Source: Crateriforma sp964453205
GTDB lineage: Bacteria > Planctomycetota > Planctomycetia > Pirellulales > Pirellulaceae
Direction of reading: 5' to 3'
Length of the DNA stretch: 50,674 nucleotides
Assembly (NCBI GenBank): GCA_964453205.1
Contig: CAYVRC010000019.1
Coordinates: forward strand, 1 to 50,674
Shown: positions 16,030-24,603 of the stretch, piece by piece
How positions within the stretch are numbered: the first letter of the stretch is position 1
Layout of the letters: every line of letters begins with the position of its first letter
Program-made: the position numbers and the translations under genes
Notes under the pieces: generated by a model
The model's database searches: none
What the model was told of the DNA's origin: nothing
What the model saw: only the letters and a program-made list of their open reading frames with translations

Positions 16030-18417
16030 TCAGGGAACTTGCAACGTGGCCCAAAACGGTCGCCGGCGATCGCCACGCCTTCGAACGTCCTCCAGCATGG
16101 TATGCAAACCGCCGTCGAACTGGAACGTCTTGCGAGCGTTGCCGGATCCGTAGCGAACGATCACCGGTTCGGCCAAGTCGATGCCCATGTCGGGAGCGAA
16201 CCACAGGGTGAACTCGTTGGCCGGTGCTTTGACCCGAATCTGATTCTTTGCGTTGACCTTGGCGTCGATCGCACCGGCACGACGAACGTTGTCCCACAAG
16301 ATCGGATTGACCACGATCGCGTCGTTCAGCTTTCCCAATTCGAGCCACCAAAAATAGTTGTCTCCCGATCGCATCGTGGCCAATTCCAAGTCCGTCGGAA
16401 TCGGGGCGCGGCGGTGGGAGGGAAGCTGCATCCACTGGAACAGATCCGGTGTTTCTTCGAAAAAGTGTTCGCTGCCGCGGCCACGATATTCGACGACCAT
16501 CGTGTCCTCGTCCACGCCTAGGTAGTCTTCGTAGACTGCCCCGTTGCGGGCCAACGGAGGCGGGCTGCCGTTGATTTCCCCCAACACGAAATATTTGGGC
16601 AGGTATTTGGCATTCTTGTCGTAATGCAAGATGGTCTTGTCCGGTTCGCCGCCCACGGCGATCAGGCCGGCCCAATGATCGGGGTGCGATACGGCGATGT
16701 CCCAAGCCGCTGTCGCGCCTTCGCCGTGCCCCGCGATGAAGACGCGGTCCGCGTCGATCGCCGTTCGTCGCATGGCGTGACGCAGGGATGCCAAGACGCG
16801 GTGATGTTCGATCGGCGTGTATTCGTACCGGGACTGACCCGGTCGGTTCCAAGTCGGCGCGATCACGATGTATCCGAATCGCGAGGCCAATCCGACCCGT
16901 TGCTCCAGTTTTTGTTCGTAGTCGCCCGCCCACCACTGCAGCTGTTGTCCGGCGGTGCGTCCTTCGGGAGGCAGCGCGACGATGCAGGGATATTGCCGCA
17001 GCGGGTTGTATTCCGGCGGCAGTTGAATCTTGTAACGAAAGGCCGCGTGGGGATCCTCGTTCGCCACGTCCTCCGCGGTCCCGTCGACACTCGGCCAGTG
17101 CATCATGCCGACGACCTGCGGATCGACCGCCGTTTCGGGATACTGCCGGACCGGTCCGATCAGCGGCAACATCGCCGCGACGTATTCCGGTTCGCTGCCT
17201 TCCAATCCTGTCAAAATTTGCAAGATCTCCTGGCGCCGCTGTGCCGTTGTGTCCCCCAGATACTCGCCGACCAGTCGACGGACTTCGATCAGCGACTCGG
17301 CAATCTTTAAGTTTTGAACGCCCGCTCCGCCGCCCATCAGCCATCCGCTGATGGCCAAGGCGACACGACTTTCCAACGGCAAATCTTGCAACTCGCCCAG
17401 CCGCAGATAGTCGCTCAGTCGGTTGATGGTCTGCGGCGACAGATCGCGTCTCAATTCGGCGACGAAACCCGCCAGCGATGCCGCGGTCGGTTCGGGCAAT
17501 CGGGCGATCTGAGCGGACAGCGAATCGAGCACGGCTTGCACTCGCGCCGCGTTCTGTTTGGCTTCGTTGACCGCATCGGATACCTCCAGCCGTCGTTCGC
17601 GGCTGAGTCGCGTGACGGGAATTCGGGCCAAGATTCCGTCGGCCAGCTCGGGTTGCCCGGCGTCGCGTCGGATCGCCGCTTCCTTCAAGAACTGCATCGC
17701 TTCGAGTTCGATCAGCTCGGTCAAATTTTCATCAAGATTCAAACCGTCTAATTGATCCGGAAAGTCGTTGCGGATCCGCAAGAGTTCTTGGCGCGCGTCG
17801 GCGTAACGCTCGGCGGTGATGAAGAAACGCATCGCCTTGAGACGTTCTTCGAGATCGTCCTGGTCGAACACGCGGCGAAAGAATCGTCGCCAAGTGTCGC
17901 TGTCGATCGTGGACGTGGCGATTCGCATGTCCCATTGATACGAAGGCCGCCCGGGCAACGATTGCAGTTGCACGTAACGATTGTCGAACGAAGTAATGCC
18001 TTGGGTGATCGCCTCGGTGTCCCCCTTGGGGCCACGCACGTAGATCTCGCGACGCCCGTAGGCGGTGAGCGGACTGACCCCGTAAACTTGCCCCAATCCG
18101 CCGAGCGTGGGGCCGCCGGCCTCGGGTTGCCAAATCTCGATCGGCGGATCCGAGGGACCGAGCTGACGGACCGCCGCGACCATGCCGCGTCGATGCACGT
18201 AAACTCGCCGAAGCCCGTCGTCGATCATCGTCACCGTCGAGGCGCCGCTGGTCTTGCCGCCGGCGAACGCGTTCTTGTCCAGCGTCGGGATCTCCGTGTG
18301 ATTGCCGCGGATCTCCATGCCGTTCTTCAGCAGCACCAATTGGTCGGCATCGCTGTCGATCGACATCGCGAACAGCGACACGAAAATCGCGATGCAGGAA
18401 ACGATCCCGGTCCTCAT
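16030..18417 (-). CDS. Exported alpha/beta-hydrolase-fold protein without the nucleophile serine
   Basis: The product is 795 residues. A signal peptide (RTGIVSCIAIFVSLFAMS) is followed by a small beta-rich part (VLLKNGMEIRGNH), a long helical middle and, from about residue 470, an alpha/beta-hydrolase region resembling esterase D-type peptidases (YKIQLPPEYNPLRQYPCIVAL, then DRVFIAGHGEGATAAWD, then HPDHWAGLIAVGG). The nucleophile elbow, normally G-x-S-x-G, reads GHGEG at about residue 562, so the serine is a glycine. It may be a non-catalytic binding protein or use another residue. Its start overlaps the anti-sigma stop in an ATGA, implying translational coupling to the sigma/anti-sigma pair. 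It could be a sensor or effector of that regulon. Confidence 0.75.
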   Translation of the reverse strand: MRTGIVSCIAIFVSLFAMSIDSDADQLVLLKNGMEIRGNHTEIPTLDKNAFAGGKTSGASTVTMIDDGLRRVYVHRRGMVAAVRQLGPSDPPIEIWQPEAGGPTLGGLGQVYGVSPLTAYGRREIYVRGPKGDTEAITQGITSFDNRYVQLQSLPGRPSYQWDMRIATSTIDSDTWRRFFRRVFDQDDLEERLKAMRFFITAERYADARQELLRIRNDFPDQLDGLNLDENLTELIELEAMQFLKEAAIRRDAGQPELADGILARIPVTRLSRERRLEVSDAVNEAKQNAARVQAVLDSLSAQIARLPEPTAASLAGFVAELRRDLSPQTINRLSDYLRLGELQDLPLESRVALAISGWLMGGGAGVQNLKIAESLIEVRRLVGEYLGDTTAQRRQEILQILTGLEGSEPEYVAAMLPLIGPVRQYPETAVDPQVVGMMHWPSVDGTAEDVANEDPHAAFRYKIQLPPEYNPLRQYPCIVALPPEGRTAGQQLQWWAGDYEQKLEQRVGLASRFGYIVIAPTWNRPGQSRYEYTPIEHHRVLASLRHAMRRTAIDADRVFIAGHGEGATAAWDIAVSHPDHWAGLIAVGGEPDKTILHYDKNAKYLPKYFVLGEINGSPPPLARNGAVYEDYLGVDEDTMVVEYRGRGSEHFFEETPDLFQWMQLPSHRRAPIPTDLELATMRSGDNYFWWLELGKLNDAIVVNPILWDNVRRAGAIDAKVNAKNQIRVKAPANEFTLWFAPDMGIDLAEPVIVRYGSGNARKTFQFDGGLHTMLEDVRRRGDRRRPFWATLQVP

Positions 18418-18911
18418 GTCGTCTCTCCGACCGTCGCGGAAGTCAGCAGCACGACGGCTTTCAAGAAAGATCGTCCGACCGGCGCGACGCTGCGTCGCAC
18501 CGAACGCACCGCGGGCATCGTTCGGCCGACCCAATCACTCGGATCGATTTCCGTCCAAGCCAGCAAATCCGATGGCGTGGGGCCGTCGGTTGGTCCCCCC
18601 GGCCGATCCGCCGAAGCGATGGCTTCGGGAGCGGGCCGAGGCGTCGTGTCGGGTCCGCCGGGGGGCCAAAACCCGATGACAAAAAAGCCGAGCAACGCAG
18701 CGACGCTTGCGACCACCACCCGTCGGCGACGGTTCTTGGACGGTTCGGCAGGGAGAGCCACGTCGTGAGCTTGAATCTGCAAGCCGACGGAGTAGTCCAG
18801 CTGACACCGCGGACAACGGGCGGCGTGCCGGCCGAGCGCAGGATCCGTATCGATCGGCAGACGATGATCCATGCGGTCATGGAACCGACGGTGAAAGTCT
18901 TGGCAATTCAT
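18414..18911 (-). CDS. Anti-sigma factor with zinc-binding domain and one membrane helix
   Basis: The product is 165 residues. The N-terminal part carries the ZAS-type motif with His and paired cysteines (HAARCPRCQLDY, a HxxxCxxC arrangement around residues 29-36). A membrane helix follows (VVVASVAALLGFFVIGFW, about residues 63-80), then a proline-rich exported tail and a final hydrophobic stretch. This is the layout of membrane anti-sigma factors that hold ECF sigma factors inactive. Start ATG 18911 overlaps the sigma stop (ATGA), and the stop overlaps the start of the next gene the same way. Its partner is the sigma factor encoded immediately upstream; the inducing signal is unknown. Confidence 0.85.
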   Translation of the reverse strand: MNCQDFHRRFHDRMDHRLPIDTDPALGRHAARCPRCQLDYSVGLQIQAHDVALPAEPSKNRRRRVVVASVAALLGFFVIGFWPPGGPDTTPRPAPEAIASADRPGGPTDGPTPSDLLAWTEIDPSDWVGRTMPAVRSVRRSVAPVGRSFLKAVVLLTSATVGETT

Positions 18912-19528
18912 CGACGCGACTCCCTTTGACCCGCTTGGCGATTCCGCGTCTCCGTCCCGGGCGGATCCACGGGCGACGAGGTTCGCTCGATCGCGACCAA
19001 CACCTCCCGCTGCCGCAAATGTTCGATCAGCCCGACGCGTGCGCGATGGACCCAAGTCTTCGCCGTCCCGATCGGGCAGTGCAAACGCTTCGCCATCTCG
19101 GCATAATCCAATCCGTCGCGATGAAACAGCTCGAACGCGCTGCGATGATTCGCGGGCAGTTGCGTCAGCGCCAGATCGAGTTCTTCTTGCAACGTCGACG
19201 CGTCACGTTCCAGTCCCCCACGCTCACAAGCAGGCTCGACGACCACCGACGTCGCCGGCGCGCGGGCACGCTTCGCCAAAAACGATCGGCAGCGGTTCCC
19301 GGCGATCGAAATCAACCACGGCCCGAAAGGTCGGCCCGGGTCGAACCGATCGATGTATCGCGTCGCCCGGGCAAAGGTCTCCTGGGTCATGTCCTCGGCG
19401 TCCTGGCGATGCTTCAGCCGACCCAGGCAAATTCGGAACACCGCCGCTTGATGGCGGCGTAGCAACTGCGCCAGAGCGGCTCGATCGTCACAGGCCCTCG
19501 CGGCCAAGGAGGCATTGGATTCGGTCAC
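18908..19528 (-). CDS. ECF-type RNA polymerase sigma factor
   Basis: This 206-residue sigma-70-family factor has region 2 (RHQAAVFRICLGRLKHRQDAEDMTQETFARA, then FGPWLISIAGNRCRSFLAKR, covering core binding and -10 recognition) and region 4 (LTQLPANHRSAFELFHRDGLDYAEMAKRL, then GTAKTWVHRARVGL, the helix-turn-helix for -35 recognition). Regions 1 and 3 are absent, as expected for ECF factors. The C-terminal 30 residues (SSPVDPPGTETRNRQAG) form an extra hydrophilic tail. It starts with GTG at 19528, 21 bases after the FHA gene, and its stop overlaps the anti-sigma start. The cognate promoter was not identified. Confidence 0.93.
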   Translation of the reverse strand: MTESNASLAARACDDRAALAQLLRRHQAAVFRICLGRLKHRQDAEDMTQETFARATRYIDRFDPGRPFGPWLISIAGNRCRSFLAKRARAPATSVVVEPACERGGLERDASTLQEELDLALTQLPANHRSAFELFHRDGLDYAEMAKRLHCPIGTAKTWVHRARVGLIEHLRQREVLVAIERTSSPVDPPGTETRNRQAGQRESRR

Positions 19529-19549
19529 CGCGACGGTCCGTGGTTAAGG

Positions 19550-20233
19550 CTAACGGCCACTGAAGAATCGTTTGAGCGCGTCGTCGGCGGCGTCTCGCGA
19601 ATTCTCGGTCATCGCTTTCTTCAATGCTTCAGGCAACTTGCCGGGTTTTTGTTTATCCGGTCGCTTGCCTTCCGCTTTTCCCGCCGCCCCGTCGCTGACC
19701 GAAAGCTCGCCGCTGTCGGTGTCGTCCTTGGACGCCTCCTCCGATGCATCGATTTGAAATTGGCGAGTCTCCGGATCGCTCAACTGACGGACGCGGTCGA
19801 TCTGGTCGGCTTCGTCCAGCCAACCGCTGATGTCGACTTCCTCGAAACGGCTTTCCTCGTTGCTCGCCTGCACGACACGCTCGGCGGCGTCACCGACGGT
19901 CTTGACCTCGGGTTTCTTGGCGGCTTTCAAGCCGTGCTCGATGACCAGTTCGAATTCCAATTTGCCGATCCGCAGGACGTCGCCCGGTTTGAGCACTTTG
20001 GCCTTGTCCGGAGGCAAACGTTTGTCGTTGACGTAGGTCCCGTTTCGGCTTCTCAGATCCTGCAGCAACACGCGTCCGTCTTTCAGAACCAAGATGCAAT
20101 GCTTGCGACTGACCGATTCGCTTTTGGGTCGAAGCTGACACGACTCGCTGCGACCGACCAGAAACTTCTCCGCCGAAACCGAGATCTCTTTGCCTTCGTG
20201 ACTTCCAGACCGGACTTTCAGCTTGACCTGCAT
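19550..20233 (-). CDS. FHA-domain protein
   Basis: This 227-residue cytoplasmic protein has an N-terminal forkhead-associated domain that binds phosphothreonine. The diagnostic residues are visible: FLVGRSE (about residues 24-30), SVSRKHC, LQDLRSRNGTYVND and the closing KPGDVLRIGKLEFEL (about residue 95). The remaining 130 residues are acidic and disordered-looking (EEASKDDTDSGELSVSDG), with a final ALKRFFSGR. It probably connects a Ser/Thr kinase to another protein; no kinase is in the window. It is immediately upstream of the ECF sigma gene (21 bases), so phosphorylation-dependent control of that sigma factor is an attractive but untested idea. Confidence 0.9.
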   Translation of the reverse strand: MQVKLKVRSGSHEGKEISVSAEKFLVGRSESCQLRPKSESVSRKHCILVLKDGRVLLQDLRSRNGTYVNDKRLPPDKAKVLKPGDVLRIGKLEFELVIEHGLKAAKKPEVKTVGDAAERVVQASNEESRFEEVDISGWLDEADQIDRVRQLSDPETRQFQIDASEEASKDDTDSGELSVSDGAAGKAEGKRPDKQKPGKLPEALKKAMTENSRDAADDALKRFFSGR

Positions 20234-20473
20234 AAAACACCTTTTCAGTCTTCCGTCGCCCGTTGCATGAGCGTCATCAGCACGAGGGCGGGAGGGATAC
20301 GGAGTTTCAGTTTAAACGGACTGTCCGTGGGAATGAATGCCAGTAACGACGGATTACAGGAAACCTTGCCCCCGCCCAAACCGGCCACCAGCACCCCCCG
20401 TTTATCGGCGACTCAAACGCGTCCCGACGTTCCGCCTCCGCCGACGGCCCGGCGGGGTCACGGGTGTTCACTT

Positions 20474-21271
20474 TCAGCGGCGTTCCAGCCATGCGGGGGC
20501 CGCGAAACGATCCCGGCGGATGCGTCGGCTGTTCGCGTGCTCCGCTTCGCTCAGTCGGCCGCTGCTTGCTCGCCAGTCGCGGTGGCCGGTGACCGTTTCG
20601 ATGATTTGATCGGCGAAAAGCTCGTTTTGCAGCGCTTGATCACGCCCTGACGTGACGCCCGACAATTCGGTCACACCGGGCAGCTCGGTGGCGAAAGGGC
20701 TGGCCCGCAACAGCAGACTGCCGTGCTGAAGGATCGCCCGCCGGGCACGACGCTGGGCGCTGCCCAGAACCTTGTACCCGGCGACGATCAAATCATCGGG
20801 CGATCGTCGCTGGAAACAAAGAAACGCGGCTTCATCGCCGCCGGAGCGATGCAGATCGCCCCAACGGTGACAGGCGATTCCGTGGCGCCGCAAGACGTCG
20901 ATGACCGCGTGGTGCATCGTCCGATACAAGTCCTCGCGTAATCCCGTCGACGACGTGCCGATGCGACCGTCCCGGACCGGCACGGTCAAGCTGTACGTCA
21001 GTTCGTGATGATGGACGATCGCGCCGCCCCCGCTGCTACGCCGCACGCAGGCGATCGACTCGCTGGCCGGGTGCAGCCGACGATCTTCCCGGCGTTGGAA
21101 ATAGCCCAGCGACAACGTCGGTTCGGCCCAAGTGTAAAACCGCAACGTCGCCGGTCCGCCCCGGTCGACCGATTCCAGGATCGCTTGATCGATCGCCATG
21201 TTCGTCGCCGCGTCGTGTTCGCTCGGCGTGATGCATCGCAAGACCGTCGTCCCGGCAGCGGCTGCGGTCAT
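20474..21271 (-). CDS. LipM-like octanoyl/lipoyl transferase (lipoate-protein ligase A family)
   Basis: This 265-residue member of the BPL/LplA superfamily transfers octanoate or lipoate to lipoyl domains such as GcvH. Conserved segments are RRSSGGGAIVHHHELTYSL (about residues 77-95), GYKVLGSAQRR with Lys167, and LQHGSLLL. Cys152 in FLCFQRR matches the place of the acyl-thioester cysteine of LipM-type octanoyltransferases (Cys150 in the Bacillus enzyme), which favours LipM over an ATP-dependent ligase. The ATG at 21271 overlaps the stop of gcvPB (ATGA), so it is coupled to the glycine cleavage genes and probably supplies the cofactor of GcvH. The frame is open upstream but without similarity. 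Confidence 0.85.
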   Translation of the reverse strand: MTAAAAGTTVLRCITPSEHDAATNMAIDQAILESVDRGGPATLRFYTWAEPTLSLGYFQRREDRRLHPASESIACVRRSSGGGAIVHHHELTYSLTVPVRDGRIGTSSTGLREDLYRTMHHAVIDVLRRHGIACHRWGDLHRSGGDEAAFLCFQRRSPDDLIVAGYKVLGSAQRRARRAILQHGSLLLRASPFATELPGVTELSGVTSGRDQALQNELFADQIIETVTGHRDWRASSGRLSEAEHANSRRIRRDRFAAPAWLERR

Positions 21272-22755
21272 TTTTTTTCGCCGATCCCGGAATCCGCCGC
21301 GTCGCCCGATTCCCAACGCAACACCGGCTTTCGTGCCGCGGTGACGTCGTCGGGCCGACTGATCTTGGTCGTGTGCGGGGCTTCGTGGATCAAGTCCTCG
21401 GCTTCTTCGGTCACACGGAACAAAGCTTCGGCGAACGCGTCGAGCGTTTCCTTGCTTTCCGTTTCCGTCGGTTCGATCATCACGGCTTCGTCAACGACCA
21501 GCGGAAAGTACACCGTTGGAGCGTGGAAGCCGTAATCCAGGATTCGTTTGGCCAAGTCCATGGCCGTCAGGTGCCGTTCCTTTTTCAGCTTCGACGCCGA
21601 CGCGACGAACTCGTGCATGCAGCGGTCGCCGTGGGGCACGTTCAAGATGTGTTTGACTTTGCTGAGCAGGTAGTTCGCCCCGAGCACCGCGTCTTCGCTG
21701 ACCCGGCGAAGCCCGTCGCCGCCGTACGTGCGAATGTAGATGTAAGCTCGCAGCAGGACCCCGACGTTGCCAAAGAAACTCCGCACGCGGCCGATCGAAG
21801 CACTCGGATTGGTCAGTCGATAAACCCCGCTGTCGTCCAACGTCACGATCGGACCGGGCAAGTACTTCGCCAGAAAATCTCGCACACAAATCGGCCCGGC
21901 GCCGGGCCCGCCGCCGCCGTGCGGACCGGAGAACGTCTTGTGCGGGTTGAAGTGCATCAGGTCGGCGCCGAAATCACCGGGACGCGTGATGCCGAGAATG
22001 GCGTTCATGTTCGCCCCGTCCAAATAAATCAACGCACCTGCCTGGTGAACCATTTCGGTGATCTGTTGAATTTGTGAATCGAACAGGCCGAGCGTGTTCG
22101 GGTTGGTCAACATGAACACGGCGGTTTTGTCGTCCAGCTTGGCTCGCAAGTCGTCCAGGTCGACCATTCCCTTGGCGTTGCTCTTGATCGTCTTGGTGCC
22201 GAAACCGGCCATCTGCGCACTGGCCGGGTTGGTGCCGTGTGCCGAATCTGCCGTCAGCACGACCGTTCGGTCTTCGCCGCGCTGGCGGTAATAGGCGGCC
22301 GCCACCAACAACGCGGTCAATTCCCCGTGCGCCCCGGCGGCCGGTTGCAGGGACACGCCCGGCAGTCCGCTGATTTCGCCCAGCATGTGTTGCAACTCGT
22401 GCAGCGGTTGCAGCAGGCCTTGGATCGATTCTTCCCGCTGCAGCGGATGCACGTCGACCAAACCGGGAAGCGAGGCCTGTCGCTCGTTCCGTTTCGGGTT
22501 GTACTTCATCGTGCACGACCCGAGCGGATAAAAGTGCGTGTCGACGCTCATGTTCATCGTCGACAAACCCACAAAGTGACGCACCACGTCGCCCTCGCTC
22601 AATTCCGGCAGCGGCGGCGGCGCGTCGGCAAGCTGGTCGGCGGGCAGGAGTTGCCCGACCGCGGTCGCCGGCACGTCCACGGCATCCAAGCGATGCGAGC
22701 GGCGTCCGGGCTTGCTCAGTTCGAACAGCAGTTGAGTGGCTTGTTGGTTGCGCAT
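21268..22755 (-). CDS. gcvPB: Glycine dehydrogenase (decarboxylating) subunit 2
   Basis: This 495-residue C-terminal half of the split P-protein, with GcvPA, decarboxylates glycine and passes the aminomethyl group to lipoyl-GcvH. The PLP-binding lysine is Lys273 in FNPHKTFSGPHGGGGPG. Other family segments include HFYPLGSCTMKYNPK (about residue 75), LQPAAGAHGE and DSAHGTNPASA. The length is normal for the subunit. It lies 88 bases after gcvPA and overlaps lipM by four bases. In that 88-base gap I see no gene. Confidence 0.97.
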   Translation of the reverse strand: MRNQQATQLLFELSKPGRRSHRLDAVDVPATAVGQLLPADQLADAPPPLPELSEGDVVRHFVGLSTMNMSVDTHFYPLGSCTMKYNPKRNERQASLPGLVDVHPLQREESIQGLLQPLHELQHMLGEISGLPGVSLQPAAGAHGELTALLVAAAYYRQRGEDRTVVLTADSAHGTNPASAQMAGFGTKTIKSNAKGMVDLDDLRAKLDDKTAVFMLTNPNTLGLFDSQIQQITEMVHQAGALIYLDGANMNAILGITRPGDFGADLMHFNPHKTFSGPHGGGGPGAGPICVRDFLAKYLPGPIVTLDDSGVYRLTNPSASIGRVRSFFGNVGVLLRAYIYIRTYGGDGLRRVSEDAVLGANYLLSKVKHILNVPHGDRCMHEFVASASKLKKERHLTAMDLAKRILDYGFHAPTVYFPLVVDEAVMIEPTETESKETLDAFAEALFRVTEEAEDLIHEAPHTTKISRPDDVTAARKPVLRWESGDAADSGIGEKK

Positions 22756-22843
22756 GGATTCAGGCGAGGTTCAAGGCTGGCGTTGGTTCAAGATTCAGGT
22801 TTCGACGGGAACGATTGGGAGGAGTCGAATCGACTTTCCGCGG

Positions 22844-24208
22844 TCAGCTCAACGCCTTGGCGACCGAGGCTTCCGAGAGCACACCGACCAGCGAATCGAC
22901 TTCCTGGCGGGTCCGTTTCTCCGTCACCGCGACGACGAAGCAGTCTCGATAACGCTCTGAGAACCGTCCCAAGTCGACACCGGCCATCACGCCCCGCGAT
23001 TCCGCTTCGGCCAACAGCGCCGGCACGTTGTCGGCCAAGTCGCGGACGACGAACTCCTTGAAAATCGGACCCTCGTGGACCGCTTCGAATCGTTCCAGCT
23101 CGGTCAACTGCCGGCGTGCATAGTCCGCTTTCTGGACACAATGCGTCGCGGTTTCCTGAAGTCCGTGCGGCCCGAGCAGGCTCAAGTACACGGTCGCACG
23201 CAGCGCCAGCAGGGTTTGGTTGCTGCAAATGTTGCTGGTCGCTTTTTCGCGGCGGATGTGTTGCTCGCGCGTTTGCAAAGTCAACACCCAGCATCGCTTG
23301 CCGCGCCGGTCGGTGGTCTGACCGGCGATGCGTCCGGGCAAGCGACGCACCAAGTCCTCGCGGCAGGCCATGATGCCCAGGTAAGGTCCGCCGAACTGCA
23401 GCGGGTTGCCCAAACACTGGCCTTCGGCGACCGCGATGTCCACGCCCAGGTCGCCGGGACGCTTGATCACGCCCAGACTGATCGGGTCGAACGACTGGAC
23501 GACCAGACCGCCCGCCGCGTGCGTGGCTCGGCAGATTTCGGCGACGTCTTCCAAGCGGCCGAAAAAGTTCGGGTGCTGAATCAACACGCAAGCCGTGTCA
23601 CGATCCACCGCGTCGATGATCGCCTGTGACGTGCCGTCATCACCTGAGGGCACGACGATCAATTCGGCACCGATGTTGATCAAGTAAGCTTCTAAAATTT
23701 CACGGTACTCCGGGTGAACCGCGTCGCTGGTGATCACCTTGCTTCGCTGTTTGCCGGCAGCCAAAGCCATCAACACGCCTTCGGTCGCCGCCGATCCGCC
23801 GTCGTACAAACTGGCGTTGCTGACGCCGAGCCCGGTCAACTGTGTGACCAGCGTTTCGTACTCGAACATGACCTGCAAATTTCCCTGGCTGACTTCCGCC
23901 TGGTAAGGCGTGTACGAGGTGTAATATTCACCTCGCGACGCGATCTCGTCGACCACGGCGGGGACGAAGTGGTCGTACGCGCCACAGCCCAAGAAGCAAA
24001 CGTGCGACGATGCCGACACGTTTCTGGCGGCCGATCGACGCATCTCCGATTCAAGGTTCAGTTCGCCGATCGCGGGCGGAAGATCCAGCGGCCTGTGCAT
24101 TTGGACCGCCGCGGGCACTTGGTCGTCGATGATCTGTCGGATCGAATCGGCGCCGATCGAAGCGAGCATCTCGCGTCGATCGGCTTCGGTGTGAAAAAGA
24201 TAAGCCAT
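22844..24208 (-). CDS. gcvPA: Glycine dehydrogenase (decarboxylating) subunit 1
   Basis: This 454-residue N-terminal half of the split P-protein functions as a heterodimer with GcvPB. Family signatures include FLGCGAYDHFVPAVVDEI, the SRGEYYTSYTPYQAEVSQG segment and NASLYDGGSAATEGVLMA. It starts at ATG 24208 (MAYLFHTEAD), two bases past the gcvH stop, so it is in the same transcript. The split form and the T-H-PA-PB order are as in many bacteria. No anomalies were seen. Confidence 0.97.
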   Translation of the reverse strand: MAYLFHTEADRREMLASIGADSIRQIIDDQVPAAVQMHRPLDLPPAIGELNLESEMRRSAARNVSASSHVCFLGCGAYDHFVPAVVDEIASRGEYYTSYTPYQAEVSQGNLQVMFEYETLVTQLTGLGVSNASLYDGGSAATEGVLMALAAGKQRSKVITSDAVHPEYREILEAYLINIGAELIVVPSGDDGTSQAIIDAVDRDTACVLIQHPNFFGRLEDVAEICRATHAAGGLVVQSFDPISLGVIKRPGDLGVDIAVAEGQCLGNPLQFGGPYLGIMACREDLVRRLPGRIAGQTTDRRGKRCWVLTLQTREQHIRREKATSNICSNQTLLALRATVYLSLLGPHGLQETATHCVQKADYARRQLTELERFEAVHEGPIFKEFVVRDLADNVPALLAEAESRGVMAGVDLGRFSERYRDCFVVAVTEKRTRQEVDSLVGVLSEASVAKALS

Positions 24209-24210
24209 GT

Positions 24211-24603
24211 TCAACCTGCTTCGGAGCATTGTTTTTCGTAAGCGGCCAAGTCCATCAACGATTCCGGCAAGCCCTCGTCACCGAGCTTGATCTTGACGAT
24301 CCAACCGTAGTCGTAGGGGTCGTCTTTGAGTTGATCCAAGTTGTCCGGCAAGTCACCGTGGACTTCGACGATCTCGCCGCCGACCGGACTGTACAAAGGA
24401 CTGACCGCTTTGACGGACTCGACTTCACCGAATTCGTCACCCGCTTGGACTTGTTTGCCGATTTCGGGCAGGTCCATGTAGACCAGATCATTGAGCTGTT
24501 CGATCGCGAAGGCGGAGATCCCCACCGTCGCGATGCCGTCGTCACCGACGTCCACCCATTCGTGTGTCTCGGCGTAATGAAGTTTCGAAGTGTCTCTGGT
24601 CAT
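24211..24603 (-). CDS. gcvH: Glycine cleavage system H protein
   Basis: This 130-residue lipoyl carrier protein shuttles the aminomethyl group between the P- and T-proteins. The lipoyl-attachment lysine is Lys65 in EFGEVESVKAVSPLYSP, and the N-terminal HYAETHEWV and C-terminal GWIVKIKLGD are typical. Its ATG overlaps the gcvT stop by four bases. It is the likely target of the LipM-like protein encoded three genes later in the operon. Confidence 0.98.
   Translation of the reverse strand: MTRDTSKLHYAETHEWVDVGDDGIATVGISAFAIEQLNDLVYMDLPEIGKQVQAGDEFGEVESVKAVSPLYSPVGGEIVEVHGDLPDNLDQLKDDPYDYGWIVKIKLGDEGLPESLMDLAAYEKQCSEAG

Noticed and set aside
20234..20473. Possible small gene between the FHA and lipM genes
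   Set aside because: Short open frames here overlap the end of lipM or have no start, no family motif and no ribosome site; I report the 240 bases as holding no supported gene.
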